Source: Mycolicibacterium frederiksbergense
GTDB lineage: Bacteria > Actinomycetota > Actinomycetes > Mycobacteriales > Mycobacteriaceae
Direction of reading: 5' to 3'
DNA: 64,000 nucleotides
Assembly (NCBI RefSeq): GCF_012223425.1
Contig: NZ_CP038799.1
Span: 4,572,249 to 4,636,248, forward strand
Within the stretch, counting starts at the first letter, position 1; every line of letters starts with the position of its first letter. The notes under the pieces were generated by a model, which worked only from the letters and a program-made list of their open reading frames with translations, did not search any database and had not been told where the DNA came from. Of the stretch, positions 1-7,805 are shown piece after piece. The translations under genes were made by a program, and so were the position numbers.

Positions 1-791
1 TCTCCGATGCGTTCCGGTCGGCGATCGAGGCCGAACTGCCCGCCTTCGCCCCGGCCGTACCGCGGGCCCGGTTCCATCTGTGGGAGTCGGGCTCGGCCGC
101 GCAGACCGCCGAGGTGCTGGCCCGCATCAAGGGCAGCCACGGTGTCATCCTCAAGGCCCAGGACGAACCCGAGGTCGCCGAGGCCGTGGACCGGCTCGTC
201 GCCTCGGGCGTGCCGGTGGTCACCTACAGCACCGACGTGGCCAACAGCGACCGCTGCGCCTACGTCGGCATCGACAACCACGGTGCCGGCATGACAGCGG
301 CGTTCCTGGTGGACCAGTGGCTCGGTGACGCGTCGTCAGGAGTGCTGATCACGTTGAGCCGCACGGTATTCCGTGGTGAGGGTGAGCGCGAGGTCGGGTT
401 CCGGTCCGGCCTGCGCGGTACTGGGCGCGACATCGTGGAGGTCAGCGACAGTGACGGTATCGACGCCACCACCGAACGGCTGGTGCTCGACGCGCTGAAA
501 CGTCATCCCGGGATCGAGGCCGTCTACTCGCCGGGGGGCGGCAATGACGCGACCGTCCGGGCATTCGAGAGATTGGGGCGGGAGTGCAGAGTCTTTGTTG
601 CCCACGATCTCGATGTCGACAACCGCAGGCTGCTGCGCGCGGGCAAGCTCTCGGTGGTCCTGCACAACGATCTGCGCGCGGACGCCCGCCTGGCCATCCG
701 GGTCATCTTCGCCCAGCACCGCGCCCTTCCCGAGGAACCGGTGCGGCCCACTCCCATCCAGGTCATCACCCCGTACAACCTGCCTGGGTGA
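1..791 (+). CDS. LacI-family transcriptional regulator, C-terminal part (5' end outside window)
   Basis: The reading frame is open from base 3 and ends at a TGA at 789-791, giving about 262 residues without the N-terminus. The visible part is a sugar-binding-protein-like effector domain: an ILKAQDEPEVAEAVDRL segment, then PVVTYSTDV, YVGIDNHGAG and VYSPGGGNDATVRAFERLG, in the order seen in LacI/GalR ligand domains. The DNA-binding helix-turn-helix would lie upstream of the window. The next gene is a PfkB sugar kinase on the same strand 126 bases on, so a local regulator of sugar catabolism is likely. The effector sugar cannot be told from the sequence. Confidence 0.8.
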   Translation, partial: SDAFRSAIEAELPAFAPAVPRARFHLWESGSAAQTAEVLARIKGSHGVILKAQDEPEVAEAVDRLVASGVPVVTYSTDVANSDRCAYVGIDNHGAGMTAAFLVDQWLGDASSGVLITLSRTVFRGEGEREVGFRSGLRGTGRDIVEVSDSDGIDATTERLVLDALKRHPGIEAVYSPGGGNDATVRAFERLGRECRVFVAHDLDVDNRRLLRAGKLSVVLHNDLRADARLAIRVIFAQHRALPEEPVRPTPIQVITPYNLPG

Positions 792-917
792 CGATCGGCA
801 CAGGCCCGCGAAGGCTGCGGAATCGCTGAAAGGGTGCCGCGCGGACTACCATTTCCGCGCACGGCCACGTCACCATGTGCCGACGACAGGACAAACCACA
901 AGCAGGGGAATCGATTG

Positions 918-1763
918 ATGGCGCCAGAGCTCGTCCCGGGCGTGACAGTGCTGGGGAACCTGGCCATCGACGTCATCAACGGAGCTCCGCCGAGCCCGGG
1001 TGGGTGTGCTTCGTTCGCCGGTGTGGCGCTGGAAGCCGCACCGGGCACCGCGCACATCGTGGCGATGGGCGAGGAAAAGCACCATGAACTCTTCGACCCA
1101 GTGCTGGAGCGGTTCGGCTCCCTGGTGCGGCTGCTGCCGTCGGACCGCACCAGCGGATTCAGCCTGGACTACGACGACACCGACCACCGGCACATGGGCG
1201 TCCAGGCGATCGGCCCGGTGTGGACCCCACGCGATGTCGACACCGACGATCCCCGCACCACGTGGATCCATCTGGCCCCGCTGCTGCGCACCGATTTCCC
1301 CGCCGAAACTCTCGCTCATCTGGCGGCCCGTGGGCACCGGATCGCCTACGACGGCCAGGGCCTGGTGCGCGCGGATCACGTCGGTCCGCTCAAACTGGAC
1401 CGGCACTTCTCCCCGGAGCTGCTGCGCCACCTCGATGTGCTGAAGCTCGCCGAGGACGAGGCCGTCATCGTCGCCGACGGCGCCTTCGACATCGCGACGG
1501 CCCAGGCGCTCGGGGTGCCCGAGATCCTGGTGACCTATGGCTCCGAGGGCTGCGACATCTACAAGGACGGCGCTGTCGTGCGGGTTCCCGCGGCGTGGCG
1601 CGTGATGGACGTGCAGACGACCGGCGCCGGCGACATGTTCACCGCCTGTTACGTCGCCCACCGGGCTGCCGGGGCCGACCCCCGGCGCGCCGTCGAGGTC
1701 GCCAGCGAACTGGTGGCCCGCGAATTGCAGAAGCGTGTCCAGGTGCGCTCGGCACCGGCGTAG
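918..1763 (+). CDS. PfkB-family carbohydrate kinase
   Basis: This is a 281-residue sugar or nucleoside kinase of the ribokinase superfamily. The N-terminal substrate loop (LGNLAIDVING...PGGCASFAGVAL) and the C-terminal anion-hole motif with the catalytic Asp (QTTGAGDMFTAC) are both present. ATG 918 was chosen because AGGGGAA sits seven bases upstream and the protein then starts directly before the first beta strand; an open frame extends to 834 but adds unrelated residues. The LacI-type regulator upstream suggests a small sugar-utilisation unit. The substrate is unknown. Confidence 0.85.
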   Translation: MAPELVPGVTVLGNLAIDVINGAPPSPGGCASFAGVALEAAPGTAHIVAMGEEKHHELFDPVLERFGSLVRLLPSDRTSGFSLDYDDTDHRHMGVQAIGPVWTPRDVDTDDPRTTWIHLAPLLRTDFPAETLAHLAARGHRIAYDGQGLVRADHVGPLKLDRHFSPELLRHLDVLKLAEDEAVIVADGAFDIATAQALGVPEILVTYGSEGCDIYKDGAVVRVPAAWRVMDVQTTGAGDMFTACYVAHRAAGADPRRAVEVASELVARELQKRVQVRSAPA

Positions 1764-1785
1764 GCCGCGCCGGTTGAAACGATCC

Positions 1786-1803
1786 ACTTGACACCCGTCA
1801 AGT
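1786..1803. promoter_or_regulatory. Perfect inverted repeat, candidate operator 1 upstream of korA
   Basis: ACTTGAC and GTCAAGT are exact reverse complements separated by ACCC. The length and symmetry fit a TetR/GntR-type dimer site. It lies 23 bases after the PfkB kinase stop codon, so a role as a weak RNA hairpin is also possible, but no T-tract follows. Confidence 0.45.
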
Positions 1804-1843
1804 TCGACCGGCAGAGTGCTACTGCGCGGTAACCAGTTCCTTA

Positions 1844-1858
1844 GAGAATGACATTCTC
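1844..1858. promoter_or_regulatory. Perfect inverted repeat, candidate operator 2 upstream of korA
   Basis: GAGAATG-A-CATTCTC is a perfect 15-base palindrome with a single central base. Compact AGAATG/CATTCT palindromes are common operators of mycobacterial TetR-family repressors (general knowledge). Its distance from korA (about 220 bases) is long for direct promoter control. Confidence 0.45.
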
Positions 1859-2076
1859 CAAAAGTGATGAAGACCACATCACGACGGGAACCCGGAGTGC
1901 TTCACTGCGCTGAACAGGCAGTTCTTCTGGACGAAACCCGCGTGTCGCCGGCCCGCCCGGCATTGGTCACCCTAAGAGAAGTGCCATACTGGTTACCGGC
2001 AGTGACACCAAAAGTTTTTGATGCAAACGCCCCGCGACTGAAGCGCGACTCGCGCGGGTGTGAAAGGCAGGAAGTC

Positions 2077-4005
2077 GTGGCTCAGAACGGCAACGCGGGG
2101 ACTCCCCGGCAGAAGCTGGAAAAGGTGGTCATCCGCTTCGCCGGTGACTCCGGTGACGGCATGCAGCTCACCGGTGACCGGTTCACGTCTGAGGCCGCGC
2201 TCTTCGGCAATGACCTTGCGACGCAGCCCAATTACCCCGCGGAGATCCGCGCACCTCAGGGAACTCTGCCCGGTGTGTCGTCCTTCCAGATCCAGATCGC
2301 GGACTACGACATCCTGACCGCCGGCGACCGTCCCGATGTTCTCGTCGCGATGAATCCTGCCGCACTGAAGGCCAACGTGGGGGACCTACCTCGCGGCGGC
2401 CTGATCATTGCCAACTCCGACGAGTTCACCAAGCGCAACTTGGCCAAGGTCGGCTACGACGCCAACCCGCTGGAGAGCGAGGAACTGTCCGACTACGTCG
2501 TGCAGTCGGTGGCGATGACGACCCTGACCCTGGGTGCCGTCGAGGCGATCGGCGCGACCAAGAAGGACGGCCAGCGCGCCAAGAACATGTTCGCCCTCGG
2601 CCTGCTGTCGTGGATGTACGGCCGCGAGCTGGAGGCCAGCGAGGCCTTCATCCGGGAGAAGTTCGCCCGCAAGCCCGAGATCGCCGAGGCCAACGTGCTG
2701 GCGCTCAAGGCGGGCTGGAACTACGGCGAAACCACCGAGGCGTTCGCCGTCACCTACGAGGTGGGCCGGGCGAAGCTCAAGACCGGCGAATACCGGCAGA
2801 TCTCGGGTAACACCGCGTTGGCCTACGGTGTCGTGGCCGCGGGACAGCTCGGCGATATCCAGGTGGTGCTGGGCACCTACCCGATCACCCCGGCGTCGGA
2901 CATCCTGCACGAGCTGTCCAAGTACAAGCACTTCAATGTGCTGACCTTCCAGGCCGAGGATGAGATCGCCGGAATCGGCGCCGCCATCGGTGCGTCCTAC
3001 GGCGGTGCGCTCGGCGTCACCAGCACCTCGGGCCCCGGTGTCTCACTGAAGTCCGAGGCCATCGGCCTCGCGGTGATGACGGAACTGCCGCTGCTGGTCA
3101 TCGACGTGCAGCGGGGCGGCCCGTCCACCGGTCTGCCGACCAAGACCGAGCAGGCCGATCTGCTGCAGGCGCTGTACGGCCGCAACGGCGAGTCGCCGGT
3201 CGCGGTGCTCGCGCCCTGCTCACCGTCGGACTGCTTCGACATCGCGGTCGAGGCGGTGCGGATCGCCATCGGTTATCACACGCCGGTGATCATCCTGTCC
3301 GACGGCGCGATCGCCAACGGTTCCGAGCCGTGGCGTATCCCGGACATCAGCACCTACCCGGCCATCGAGCACACCTTCGCCAAGTCCGGCGAGCCGTTCG
3401 AGCCCTACGCGCGCGACCCGGAGACCCTGGCCCGTCAGTTCGCAGTGCCGGGCACACCGGGCCTGGAGCACCGCATCGGAGGGCTGGAGGCGGCCAACGG
3501 CTCGGGCAACATCTCCTATGAGCCCAAGAACCACGATCTGATGGTTCGGCTGCGGCAGCTCAAGATCGACGGCATCACGGTGCCCGATCTGGAGGTCGAC
3601 GACCCGGATGGTGACGCCGAACTGCTGTTGCTCGGCTGGGGCAGCTCTTACGGCCCGATCGGCGAGGCCTGCCGGCGCGCCCGTCGCAGCGGTATCAAGG
3701 TCGCGCACGCTCAACTGCGCTACCTCAACCCGTTCCCGTCGAACCTCGGTGAGGTGCTGCGCCGCTACCCGAAGGTGGTCGTGCCGGAGATGAACCTCGG
3801 CCAGCTGGCGCTGCTGCTTCGCGGCAAGTACCTGGTCGACGTGCAGTCGGTCACCAAGGTCGAGGGTATGGCGTTCCTGGCCGACGAGGTCGAGGGCATC
3901 ATCGGCGCGGCGATCGACGGGACGCTGCGCGAGAAGGAAACTGACAAGGCCAAATTCGCCCGGCTGGCCGCGGCCACCGTGGAATCTGTGGGAGCGAGCG
4001 CATGA
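2077..4005 (+). CDS. korA: 2-oxoglutarate:ferredoxin oxidoreductase, alpha subunit
   Basis: This is the 642-residue KorA that, with KorB, oxidatively decarboxylates 2-oxoglutarate to succinyl-CoA using ferredoxin, a CoA-dependent alternative to the TCA dehydrogenase. A fused gamma domain comes first (VIRFAGDSGDGMQLTGDRF through FTKRNLAKVGYD), then the alpha domain (GTYPITPASDILHELSKY, TSTSGPGVSLKSEAIG, QRGGPSTGLPTKTEQADL). GTG 2077 was chosen: it follows AGGCAGGAAG, and the resulting N-terminus resembles that of the M. tuberculosis protein. The open frame back to 1864 is not conserved-looking. The stop overlaps the korB start (ATGA), so the two are translationally coupled. Confidence 0.95.
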   Translation: MAQNGNAGTPRQKLEKVVIRFAGDSGDGMQLTGDRFTSEAALFGNDLATQPNYPAEIRAPQGTLPGVSSFQIQIADYDILTAGDRPDVLVAMNPAALKANVGDLPRGGLIIANSDEFTKRNLAKVGYDANPLESEELSDYVVQSVAMTTLTLGAVEAIGATKKDGQRAKNMFALGLLSWMYGRELEASEAFIREKFARKPEIAEANVLALKAGWNYGETTEAFAVTYEVGRAKLKTGEYRQISGNTALAYGVVAAGQLGDIQVVLGTYPITPASDILHELSKYKHFNVLTFQAEDEIAGIGAAIGASYGGALGVTSTSGPGVSLKSEAIGLAVMTELPLLVIDVQRGGPSTGLPTKTEQADLLQALYGRNGESPVAVLAPCSPSDCFDIAVEAVRIAIGYHTPVIILSDGAIANGSEPWRIPDISTYPAIEHTFAKSGEPFEPYARDPETLARQFAVPGTPGLEHRIGGLEAANGSGNISYEPKNHDLMVRLRQLKIDGITVPDLEVDDPDGDAELLLLGWGSSYGPIGEACRRARRSGIKVAHAQLRYLNPFPSNLGEVLRRYPKVVVPEMNLGQLALLLRGKYLVDVQSVTKVEGMAFLADEVEGIIGAAIDGTLREKETDKAKFARLAAATVESVGASA

Positions 4006-5081
4006 CCGATCTGATCGGCTCTGACCTGGGCTTGACCGAAGCCCTCAGCAAGACTGCGCTGGTACCGACGACGGACCAGCCGCAGAAGGGCAAAGACTTC
4101 ACCAGTGACCAGGAGGTCCGCTGGTGCCCGGGTTGCGGTGACTACGTCATCCTCAACACGATCCGTAACTTCCTGCCGGAGCTGGGGCTGCGCCGCGAGA
4201 ACATCGCGTTCGTCAGCGGCATCGGCTGCTCCAGCCGGTTCCCGTACTACCTGGAGACCTACGGCTTCCACTCGATCCACGGTCGGGCGCCGACCATCGC
4301 CACCGGTCTCGCGCTGGCTCGTGAGGATCTGTCGGTGTGGGTGGTCACCGGTGACGGTGACTCGCTGTCCATCGGCGGAAACCACCTCATCCATGCTCTG
4401 CGACGCAATATCAACATCACGATCCTGCTGTTCAACAACCGGATCTACGGCCTCACCAAGGGGCAGTACTCGCCGACGTCCGAGGTCGGCAAGGTCACCA
4501 AGTCCACGCCGATGGGCTCGGTGGACTACCCGTTCAACCCGGTGTCGCTGGCACTGGGCGCCGAGGCCACCTTCGTCGGACGTGCACTGGACTCCGACCG
4601 CAAGGGGCTGACCGAGGTGCTGCGCGGTGCCGCGGCCCATCGTGGTGCCGCCCTCGTCGAGATCATGCAGGACTGCCCGATCTTCAACGACGGTTCGTTC
4701 GATGCACTGCGCAAGGAAGGCGCCGAGGACCGGCTGATCAACGTCACCCACGGTGAACCGATCACGTTCGGCGCCGACGGCGAATACGCAGTGGTGCGGT
4801 CAGGGTTCAGCCTGGAGGTCGCCAAGACCGCCGACGTACCCGCCGATCAGATCGTGGTGCATGACGCGACGATCGACGACCCGGCGTACGCCTTCGCGTT
4901 GTCGCGGCTGTCCGAGCAGAACCTCGATCACATGGTGATGGGCATTTTCCGCCAGGTGAACAAGCCGACCTACGACGACGCCGCGCGCCAGCAGATCAGC
5001 GCGGCCCGCGAGGCCAAGGCGCACGACACGGCCGCACTGCAATCGCTGCTTCGCGGCAAGGACACCTGGTCGGTCGACTAA
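4002..5081 (+). CDS. korB: 2-oxoglutarate:ferredoxin oxidoreductase, beta subunit
   Basis: This 359-residue TPP-binding subunit partners KorA. It shows CPGCGDYVIL, SGIGCSSRFPYYLETYGFH, the diphosphate/Mg motif GDGDSLSIGGNHLIHALRRN and the following NNRIYGLTKGQYSPTS. The Cys residues at CPGC, at the GC of GIGCSSR and at MQDCPIF match the cluster ligands expected in this family. The start overlaps the korA stop by four bases. Identity is secure from sequence and neighbour. Confidence 0.95.
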   Translation: MTDLIGSDLGLTEALSKTALVPTTDQPQKGKDFTSDQEVRWCPGCGDYVILNTIRNFLPELGLRRENIAFVSGIGCSSRFPYYLETYGFHSIHGRAPTIATGLALAREDLSVWVVTGDGDSLSIGGNHLIHALRRNINITILLFNNRIYGLTKGQYSPTSEVGKVTKSTPMGSVDYPFNPVSLALGAEATFVGRALDSDRKGLTEVLRGAAAHRGAALVEIMQDCPIFNDGSFDALRKEGAEDRLINVTHGEPITFGADGEYAVVRSGFSLEVAKTADVPADQIVVHDATIDDPAYAFALSRLSEQNLDHMVMGIFRQVNKPTYDDAARQQISAAREAKAHDTAALQSLLRGKDTWSVD

Positions 5082-5091
5082 CGTCAGCTAG

Positions 5092-5676
5092 GTGACCGGA
5101 TCCCAGGGGCCCTCAGCAGACGCGGGCCTGGCTGGGATCGTGCTGGCCGGCGGCGCTTCGCGCCGCATGGGGCGCGACAAGGCCACCCTGGTGGTTCGTG
5201 GTCAGACACTCGTCGAGCGAGTGGTGAGCACCGTCGGCACTCGCTGTGCACCGGTTTTTGTCATCGCAGCTCCCGGCCAGGCGCTTCCCGACCTGCCTGC
5301 GCAGGTCCTGCGCGACGAGGTCCGCGGCCTCGGTCCGCTGTTGGCGACGGCACGGGGATTGCGGGCTGCCGCGGATGCGGGCGGGACATGGGCCTTCGTC
5401 TGCGCGGTCGACATGCCACACCTGGACGCCGGCATCATCGATGAACTGACCGGGGCCGCCGCGTCCTCGGTGGCCGATGTGGTCCTGCCCTGGGACGGGC
5501 GCGACCACTATCTCGCCGGGCTCTACCGCACTGCGCTGGCGGCCAGAGCCGATGAGCTGGTGGCGGCCGGCGAGCGCAGCATGCGTGCGCTGGTGGATGC
5601 CGCAGACACCCAGCGCATCGTCATGGAGCAACGCCGCGAGCTGACCAATGTCAATACGCCGCAGGATCTGGACTGA
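5092..5676 (+). CDS. mobA: Molybdenum cofactor guanylyltransferase MobA
   Basis: This 194-residue nucleotidyltransferase would attach GMP to molybdopterin to make the guanine dinucleotide form of the cofactor. The signature LAGGASRRMGRDKATL is at residues 14-30 and the metal-binding VCAVDMPHL near residue 105. The GTG start lies 11 bases after korB, and the same korAB-mobA order occurs in M. tuberculosis, so co-transcription is likely. The ribosome-binding site is weak. Confidence 0.88.
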   Translation: MTGSQGPSADAGLAGIVLAGGASRRMGRDKATLVVRGQTLVERVVSTVGTRCAPVFVIAAPGQALPDLPAQVLRDEVRGLGPLLATARGLRAAADAGGTWAFVCAVDMPHLDAGIIDELTGAAASSVADVVLPWDGRDHYLAGLYRTALAARADELVAAGERSMRALVDAADTQRIVMEQRRELTNVNTPQDLD

Positions 5677-5722
5677 CCGCTCGCCAATCCGCGGCCGATG
5701 ATCCAGCAAATTTGCAATTGAT

Positions 5723-5746
5723 ACGCAAATCCCGCTCCATTTGCGT
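5723..5746. repeat. Inverted repeat ACGCAAAT-8-ATTTGCGT
   Basis: The two 8-base arms are perfect reverse complements around an 8-base spacer, 46 bases after the mobA stop. A similar repeat with the same ACGCAA core lies 60 bases downstream, so this looks more like a repeated protein-binding motif than a terminator. No T-run follows. Confidence 0.5.
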
Positions 5747-5787
5747 GCAACTGAGTTTATGCGCTCCGATCACGTTCGAATAACGTG

Positions 5788-5809
5788 CACGCAATTGTTG
5801 TATTGCGTG
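5788..5809. repeat. Inverted repeat CACGCAAT-6-ATTGCGTG
   Basis: Perfect 8-base arms around TGTTGT. It shares the ACGCAA/TTGCGT core with the repeat at 5723-5746, and a further GCAAATTTGC palindrome lies at 5706-5715. The clustering suggests one factor binding several sites. Confidence 0.5.
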
Positions 5810-6271
5810 TGTACGTGGGCGGGTGGTGCCGGTGCCGGTCTGCCGCGGTGCTCCCAGATACCCTCTGGCTGAGATGATTTGAGCCACCTGGGCGCACGCT
5901 GTCAATGTTCTATGCGGCAGTCTGATTGGGCGTTCAGCCTGCCGTCGGGCCGAAATGCGAGGTGTGTGCGCCGAGTCGGCGACCGTCGCGCCGGGGTATC
6001 GGCACACGAGTGTCGCCGGCATGTCGCACTGCGGTTCTGCTGGCGCCAAAAGGACTGTAGCGCAGTGTCTCTGGCCTTCGAATTGCGAATATAGCTGCGT
6101 CACTATGTAGTTGCCCTATCTAGCTGTAAAGTCACGAAAACGCGTTCATGGCAACAGAATTGATGTTCAAGACGAATCCAGGTGGAAGGTCGACGGTCAG
6201 CGAACAGATCGTGGCCGGGGACCGCTTTCCGGGTGTGTGAGGGCGGCATTTTCGGGGAACCCTGAGCCAGC

Positions 6272-6304
6272 GCTGCCGCCACCACGCAATATCGGTGGTG
6301 CAGC
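6272..6304. other. Two-step hairpin in the rpf upstream region
   Basis: GCTGC (6272-6276) pairs with GCAGC (6300-6304), and CCACC (6279-6283) pairs with GGTGG (6294-6298), with small internal bulges and a 10-base loop. If the region is transcribed this would be a stable RNA stem. No function is assigned. Confidence 0.35.
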
Positions 6305-6720
6305 TCACAAAAACCCTGTGATCTGCCTCACCGAACGGGTCTCGACCTGCAATTCAGGTTTAGCCGCGGAATTCCGTGCTGACCTGCGCTGTCTGAGCGG
6401 ATCCCCGCCGTGATCGTCCTGTTATCTGAAAGCGACACGTTCGACATCGAAGTGACTTCGCTGCGCGATTTTTGTACGTTCATTTCAACTCCAGAGCCGG
6501 AGCAAATAACTACATAATCAAGAACCTGCGTGTGAGTGGGCCGACGACGGGCCGAGATGTCCGTCGGGCAATCGGATGTGTCATCCGGTGAGACGTCATG
6601 TGTCTCCACTGTCGTGCCTGACCGAGATGGCACGCCCCAAATTCTGCGCCTGAGTATTCAGGCATTCCGTCCGCGTTCGCGCGGGCGCTCCTTGGCGCGC
6701 GCTTGGCGAGAGGATTGACG

Positions 6721-7044
6721 TTGAAGAACATCCGCAAAACGTTCGGTATGGCCACCTTTGCCGGGGCGATCGCTATTGCTCCGCTGGCTATGGCCACAGG
6801 TACCGCACATGCGGACTCCGTGAACTGGGATGCCGTCGCGGCCTGCGAGTCGGGCGGCAACTGGGCCATCAACACCGGTAACGGCTACTACGGTGGCCTG
6901 CAGTTCTCCATGGGAACCTGGCGCTCCAACGGTGGTTCGGGTGCGCCCCACGCCGCCAGCCGCGAAGAGCAGATCCGCGTCGCGGAGAACGTTCTGCAGA
7001 GCCAGGGCATCGGTGCCTGGCCGTCCTGCGGCGGCCGGGGATAA
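6721..7044 (+). CDS. Resuscitation-promoting factor, short single-domain form (RpfE-like)
   Basis: This 107-residue secreted peptidoglycan-cleaving enzyme has a signal peptide (hydrophobic core after MKNIRKTFG, cleavage near GTAHA-DS) followed by little more than the Rpf domain. The domain shows VNWDAVAACESGGNWAINTG with the catalytic Glu in ACESGGNW, YYGGLQFSMGTWRSNGG, and a paired Cys at WPSCGG. TTG 6721 was chosen because GAGAGGA lies just upstream and the start MKNIRK matches that of the neighbouring paralogue; the frame also opens at TTG 6703. It is followed by a strong terminator. Confidence 0.9.
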   Translation: MKNIRKTFGMATFAGAIAIAPLAMATGTAHADSVNWDAVAACESGGNWAINTGNGYYGGLQFSMGTWRSNGGSGAPHAASREEQIRVAENVLQSQGIGAWPSCGGRG

Positions 7045-7062
7045 CCCGATATCAGACGAATC

Positions 7063-7100
7063 ACAATGGCGCCGGGCTTTCCGCCCGGCGCCATTGTTTT
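7063..7100 (+). terminator. Rho-independent terminator after the first rpf gene
   Basis: A perfect 15-bp stem (7063-7077 with 7083-7097) closes a TTTCC loop and is followed by TTT. It separates the two tandem rpf genes, implying independent transcription. Confidence 0.85.
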
Positions 7101-7166
7101 CTCATGAACAACGCTGATATCCAGGCGCCTCATAAGAAACTGCTAAAACTTCCGCCCCCTCCGTAA

Positions 7167-7186
7167 CGGGTGACGCCGATCACCCG
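7167..7186. promoter_or_regulatory. CRP-like palindrome upstream of the second rpf gene
   Basis: CGGGTGA-CGCCGA-TCACCCG has perfect 7-base arms around six bases. Its core GTGA-n6-TCAC equals the core of the CRP/Cmr consensus (TGTGA-n6-TCACA). It lies 80 bases before the ATG. CRP control of rpfA is known in M. tuberculosis; binding here is inferred. The overlapping GTAACG/GTGACG pair could alternatively be an MtrA-type direct repeat. Confidence 0.45.
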
Positions 7187-7266
7187 AAACACCGGATAAC
7201 CGCGTCGCAAGAACGCTTCACACCTTGTTCGCGGCCCTCGTGTCACCGGTCGGGGAAGGACCGCAA

Positions 7267-7767
7267 ATGAAGAACATCCGAATCGCCATCAAGAACATCC
7301 TGACGAAGAGCCTGTGGGTGGCCGCCGCGACCGGCGCGCTCTCGGTGGCTCCGATGGCCATGTCGGCCACCGCCAGCGCCGACAGCGTCAACTGGGACGC
7401 CATCGCGCAGTGCGAGTCGGGTGGCAATTGGGGCATCAACACCGGCAACGGTCACTATGGCGGCCTGCAGTTCAAGCCGGCGACCTGGAGCGCCAACGGC
7501 GGGGTGGGTTCGCCGGCCGGCGCGTCGCGGGCCGAGCAGATCCGCGTCGCCGAGAACGTGCTGCGGACCCAGGGCCTGGGCGCCTGGCCCAAGTGCGGCC
7601 CCCGCGGCGCCACCCCCGCGGTCTTCAGCACCCCCGGCACCCAGACGCCCGCCCCGGCGGCCGTCGGCTGCCAGGCCATCCGCGGCGGCGCGGTGTTGGG
7701 GATCTTCGACTTCCGCAAGATGTGCACGATGGTGCAGACCGCGGCTTCGGCCTTCCAGCCGCGCTGA
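7267..7767 (+). CDS. rpfE: Resuscitation-promoting factor RpfE-like, with C-terminal extension
   Basis: This 166-residue protein has a signal peptide (MKNIRIAIKNILTKS..., cleavage near TASA-DS), then an Rpf domain with VNWDAIAQCESGGNWGINTG (catalytic Glu), HYGGLQFKPATWSANGG and AWPKCG. An Ala/Pro-rich linker follows (TPGTQTPAPAAVG), and the tail carries two Cys residues. ATG 7267 follows GGGGAAGGA. It is a close paralogue of the gene at 6721, evidently from tandem duplication. It acts in the wall, cleaving peptidoglycan during regrowth from dormancy (family knowledge). Position next to the Rv2449c-valS block supports RpfE orthology. Confidence 0.9.
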   Translation: MKNIRIAIKNILTKSLWVAAATGALSVAPMAMSATASADSVNWDAIAQCESGGNWGINTGNGHYGGLQFKPATWSANGGVGSPAGASRAEQIRVAENVLRTQGLGAWPKCGPRGATPAVFSTPGTQTPAPAAVGCQAIRGGAVLGIFDFRKMCTMVQTAASAFQPR

Positions 7768-7805
7768 CGTCAATTGCCGGGTCGCACTCGGTCGCCGGGC
7801 AGTGC

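Larger units (their letters stand above)
1764..2076. promoter_or_regulatory. Gene-free leader/promoter region of korAB with two perfect inverted repeats
   Basis: This 313-base gap holds no convincing gene. It carries ACTTGACACCCGTCAAGT (1786-1803, 7-4-7 perfect arms) and GAGAATGACATTCTC (1844-1858, 7-1-7 perfect arms), both typical of dimeric repressor operators. A weak promoter-like pair, TTGGTC (1963-1968) and CATACT (1985-1990) with a 16-base spacer, lies about 90 bases before korA. Which regulator binds is not known. Confidence 0.5.
5677..6720. other. Long gene-free, AT-richer region between mobA and the first rpf gene
   Basis: About 1.04 kb with no credible coding frame: every open frame here has atypical composition and no recognisable protein. 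Base composition is visibly less GC-rich than the flanking genes. It holds inverted repeats at 5723-5746, 5788-5809, 6272-6304 and 6648-6663. CATAAT (6513-6518), in ACTACATAATC, is a possible -10 element for the downstream gene. The region may be a long regulated 5' region for rpf, an unannotated RNA, or a remnant of lost genes. Confidence 0.5.

Noticed and set aside
870..1877. 335-codon antisense frame over the PfkB kinase
   Set aside because: Composition typical of reverse-frame GC bias; the kinase on the plus strand has clear motifs.
1864..2076. N-terminal extension of korA from ATG 1864
   Set aside because: The extra 71 residues are unlike KorA, and GTG 2077 has a good ribosome-binding site.
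5651..6413. Small open frames (100-150 codons) in the mobA-rpf gap
   Set aside because: Residue composition and absence of any motif or ribosome-binding site make coding unlikely.
5677..6720. c-di-AMP (ydaO-type) riboswitch ahead of rpf
   Set aside because: Such a riboswitch precedes rpfA in some actinobacteria, but I could not find its conserved core segments here; a covariance search would settle it.
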